NCBI RefSeq assembly: GCF_004345245.1
Contig: NZ_SLUQ01000012.1
Coordinates: 1-35,106 of the forward strand
Direction: 5' to 3'
Length of the DNA: 35,106 nucleotides
From: Rhizobium sp. BK251
GTDB lineage: Bacteria; Pseudomonadota; Alphaproteobacteria; Rhizobiales; Rhizobiaceae
Made by a program: the position numbers and the translations under genes. The notes under the pieces are model-generated. The model saw only the letters and a list, made by a program, of their open reading frames with translations, was not told the origin of the DNA and did not search any database. Positions 32,646 to 35,106 of the stretch are shown one piece after another (position 1 is the first letter of the stretch; each line of letters begins with the position of its first letter).

Positions 32646-32819
32646 TCAGCCCAAGACGGCAGCGCCAGCCTGTGAGGCCGGCGTTTTCGAAGCAAACCCA
32701 TCGAATGTCTGCATCAGCAACTGCTGGGCATCGCGTAATTCAAGCGGATTATCGGTTTTTACGAAGTACCTACGGAGCGCGAAGGTAGAGCCTGAGTATA
32801 CCTTGCGAATGTCTTTAGG
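32646..32819 (-). pseudogene. Short conserved-looking frame, start missing
   Basis: On the minus strand a 57-codon open frame reads ALRRYFVKTDNPLELRDAQQ then LLMQTFDGFASKTP and ends at a TGA at 32646. The sequence looks like real coding, but only an ATT could start it, and a TAG closes it at 32820. I take it as the tail of a truncated gene of unknown family. Confidence 0.4.
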
Positions 32820-32822
32820 CTA

Positions 32823-33173
32823 CCTGTCTGATTGCAGCAGTTTATGGCGCACTTTTCTCATCTGCCCGAACGGATCCACGATGAGGCAAATTTTGCATGG
32901 GAGCGCCGTCGAGATGCAAATCGCTCTCGAAGACACGCGCTTCACCAAATCGGTGGCAGCACGGGGGACGGGTTGAAAATCCACCAAAACAGGGGCGAGA
33001 AATTTCATTTCGCGTCGGCTCGTTGCTATCTTCCTTCTGTTGTATTTGCCGCTATGTTGCGTTCATGTGGCTTGGTGCTGGAATGGATCGTTCGACCATA
33101 GCCGTAGGAGGACTAGCGATATTTTACCTGTCAGCCGCAATGCGTCCTTCATTGCCCTCGCTCACAAATCGCC
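32823..33173. other. Gap before the HAD gene, nothing supportable
   Basis: Short overlapping frames only; no ribosome site, repeat or RNA. The HAD gene that follows has no evident Shine-Dalgarno. Confidence 0.5.
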
Positions 33174-33953
33174 ATGATCCAAACCTTGCTCATTGATGTT
33201 GAGGGCACGCTGATCGAAAATGGGGGCGCTGTCGCGGGAGCGCCGGAGGCCATCAGCAAGCTCAAGCGTACCGGAAAACAGGTAAGGTTGCTGACAAACA
33301 TTAGCTCTCGAGCGCCTGAGGTTGTTGCTGATGAGCTTTGCAATCTTGGCTTCGAGGACATTACGGCACGCGACATTCGAACCTCAGCGACCGCAGCAGT
33401 ACAATTTCTCCAAAGCGAGTGCGCAAGTTTCACCGATATTCTGTTGCCTAGGGGTGTGCAGCACCTGTTTGGTGATCTCAAGCTCGACCGGATCCAACCG
33501 GACTACGTCGTTGTCGGCGATGTCGGCGAAGGCTTTAGCTACCAGACGCTTAACGCTGCGCTCGGATTACTGCTGAATGGTGCCCGCCTCCTAGCGCTTC
33601 AACGCAACCTACGATGGCAGTCGCCCACTGGGCATGCTCTTGACGCCGGCGCTTACATTGCTGCTTTGGAGGCGGCGTCCGGCCAGTCCGCAATACTATC
33701 AGGCAAACCGTCTTCGGTTTTCTTCGCCGGAGCGCTTGCTGAATTTGGCGGCAAAGCCGCAACGACACTCGTCGTGGGGGACGATCAGGCAACAGATATC
33801 CAGGGCGCTTGCGCAATCGGAGCGCGCTCCGCAATGGTCCAAACGGGCAAGGGCCGCTTACCTCGTTCACATTTGCCGCAGGCTGACTTCGTAGTTGATA
33901 GCATTGCTGAAATACCTGACCTGCTTATCGCTATTGATCAAAGATTACCGTAA
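33174..33953 (+). CDS. HAD-superfamily phosphatase (NagD/HDHD2/LHPP-like)
   Basis: A 259-residue protein. HAD motif I reads IDVEGTLIENGG (Asp8, Glu10); the second Asp that normally acts as acid/base is Glu. Motif II is RLLTNISSRAP (about 38-48), motif III/IV is LSGKPSSVFF with VVGDDQATDIQGA (Asp-Asp near residue 202). The capped NagD-type layout and a length near 260 fit HDHD2/LHPP-like phosphatases, in which motif I is variable. The substrate is unknown. No Shine-Dalgarno is seen, but the ATG is the first sensible start. It has no close neighbours in the same unit. Confidence 0.88.
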   Translation: MIQTLLIDVEGTLIENGGAVAGAPEAISKLKRTGKQVRLLTNISSRAPEVVADELCNLGFEDITARDIRTSATAAVQFLQSECASFTDILLPRGVQHLFGDLKLDRIQPDYVVVGDVGEGFSYQTLNAALGLLLNGARLLALQRNLRWQSPTGHALDAGAYIAALEAASGQSAILSGKPSSVFFAGALAEFGGKAATTLVVGDDQATDIQGACAIGARSAMVQTGKGRLPRSHLPQADFVVDSIAEIPDLLIAIDQRLP

Positions 33954-34365
33954 CGGGCGATTCAAGCTCCGGGCTGAGGCGGTTGGACGTTACGTCGAGG
34001 AGGCCCCACAAACGATCTTTCCTATGCGCCTGTGGTAGCACCTCGACGTCAACTGCGCTGCGCGGTGGAGTTTGCGATTCTTGCGCAAGCTCAGGCGAAG
34101 TTTCAACGCCGCGAGAAACAACGACCGGATGCGGAGGAGTTCTAGCAAAACACTAAGGTCTTGATGAGAATCGAACCACCGCCCCGCGTGTAATTTCTCG
34201 TTCGCAACATCGATACAAGAGCAATGCTTGCATAAGTGGCCACCGCCTTGCGATGACAGTGGCCGCCGTTTCTCCTGAGGCGCAACTTCCCTCGAGGTCA
34301 CCGGTCGGTCGAGAAGGATGCGTTAAACAGAAAGCTTGCAGGCGGCAAAGAAGTAACCAAACGGA
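33954..34365. other. Non-coding gap between the HAD gene and nhaA remnant
   Basis: No gene that I can support; the only long minus frame (33990-34301) is Arg/Leu-rich without a ribosome site. A rho-independent terminator (34366-34389) ends the stretch. Confidence 0.5.
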
Positions 34366-34389
34366 AGCCGGGCTCATCGCCCGGCTTTT
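34366..34389 (+). terminator. Rho-independent terminator
   Basis: AGCCGGGC (34366-34373) pairs with GCCCGGCT (34379-34386) around a 5-nt loop, followed by TTT. It is 410 nt after the HAD stop and 52 nt before the nhaA remnant. Confidence 0.8.
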
Positions 34390-34440
34390 CCGCAGCGGTC
34401 ATCCGCTCTCCGACCTTGCAATATCAGATGAAAGCCATTG

Positions 34441-35106
34441 ATGATGTATCGCGTCTGGAGACGACTTGGGAAATACTCCCTTCTCCTCATCGTTGGAGCG
34501 CTCAGCGCGTTGATATGGGCGAATGTATCCCCGACAACCTACCACGCACTCATCGATTATTCTTTTTGGCAGTCTGCGCCGATAGGAGCGGTTGACGTCT
34601 CATCCGCAGAACCGCCGTCACACCAGCTTAGCCTTCATTTCCTGATCAATGACGTGCTCATGGCATTGGCCGGCAAGGAGGTGTGGGAGGCTGTTGCTCT
34701 CAAGGGCGGAGCGCTTCGCGGCAAGAAGGCGTTGACGCCATTGATCGCCACCGCGGGCGGTATGCTTGGTCCGGCGTTCGTCTATCTTTCAGGTGCCGCA
34801 GTCATCGGCAAGATGGCATTGCTGGCGCGTGGCTGGGCCATTCCAACGGCGACGGATATCGCATTTCCTATCTGGTCGGTCGCCTGATATTCGGTGCGCG
34901 TCATCCAGCCGTGACCTTCCTGCTTCTTCTGGCGATCGCCGACGACGCCGCGGGGCTCGCCATTCTGGCCATCTTCTACCCTCAGGGCGACCTGGCGCCG
35001 GCGTGGCTTCTTTTGTCAACGTCGGCTGCGCTTGCGGTCTATTTCCTTGCCAACCGCCTGCCCCGCATGCTTGACGCGCGGCGTTCAGGCAAAGACGCAT
35101 CGACCT
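34441..35106 (+). pseudogene. nhaA: Na+/H+ antiporter NhaA gene, frameshifted (runs off the window)
   Basis: From ATG 34441 the frame encodes an NhaA-like antiporter: WRRLGKYSLLLIVGALSALI, then LHFLINDVLMAL, then KALTPLIATAGGMLGPA and LARGWAIPTATDIAF. At 34864-34866 one base is missing: the first frame ends at TGA 34885, while a shifted frame carries on perfectly (SYLVGRLIFGARHPAVTFLL, then IADDAAGLAILAIFYPQGD). Also, about five residues are absent after LINDVLMAL, where NhaA has a Phe-Phe-Leu-Leu-Val-type segment. The gene is thus inactivated unless a frameshift occurs in translation. The 3' end is beyond the window. Confidence 0.88.

Noticed and set aside
34160..34190. A tRNA T-arm-like sequence (GGTTCGATTCTC on the minus strand)
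   Set aside because: The flanking bases do not form the T-stem, and no D-arm, anticodon arm or acceptor stem can be drawn.
1..35106. CRISPR array, insertion sequence or integrase site
   Set aside because: No direct-repeat series, transposase frame, terminal repeats or tRNA-adjacent integrase was seen.

Overview
The window looks like an alphaproteobacterial (Rhizobiales, most likely Rhizobium/Sinorhizobium-type) accessory replicon such as a large plasmid. The signs are high GC with strong GC3, rhizobial small-protein families (DUF982, DUF1127, DUF6481-like), a ROSE-type RNA thermometer, RpoH-like promoters, HWE-type histidine kinases, and much gene decay. The species and the plasmid location are inferences. 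No replication, transfer or transposase gene is visible.

Layout. 1-5964: end of groES, groEL, two small rhizobial proteins, then a GT4 glycosyltransferase and an amylo-alpha-1,6-glucosidase. 5993-9120: a divergent small gene, then a heat-shock unit of two Hsp20 genes, an NDUFS4-like fusion protein, an RNA polymerase omega-like protein and an SPW-repeat membrane protein. This unit starts at an RpoH-like promoter plus ROSE element and ends at a strong terminator. 9181-11969: a DegP/HtrA protease and a CbpA-CbpM (DnaJ-like) pair. 12266-15253: a KaiC homologue overlapping an HWE kinase, followed by a stand-alone receiver. 15379-19063 (minus): a PAS-HWE kinase, a LOV (blue-light) HWE kinase, a receiver and a small protein. 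19267-21105: small proteins and a cold-shock protein with a clear sigma70 promoter. 21300-23750: gene-poor, decayed DNA with several strong hairpins and two broken genes. 23754-27939 (minus): htpG, then an RsbQ-type alpha/beta hydrolase next to a PAS histidine kinase. 28124-35106: a mixed region with a truncated GNAT, an effector-binding protein plus serine hydrolase, DUF982, DUF1127, a LysR regulator, a HAD phosphatase and a frameshifted nhaA cut by the window edge, with remnants between them.

Functionally this is a protein-quality-control and stress-sensing island. It carries folding chaperones (GroEL, HtpG, Hsp20 x2, CbpA/CbpM) and a periplasmic protease, next to four sensor kinases. The apparent inputs are blue light (LOV), other PAS ligands, a KaiC ATPase state, and probably a small molecule (RsbQ/KAI2-like hydrolase). 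The most unusual items are the RsbQ-kinase pair, a KaiC whose first domain has lost its catalytic Glu pair, an omega-subunit paralogue inside a thermosensor-controlled operon, and a small stress-associated module present three times (stand-alone, fused to an NDUFS4-like domain, and as a remnant).
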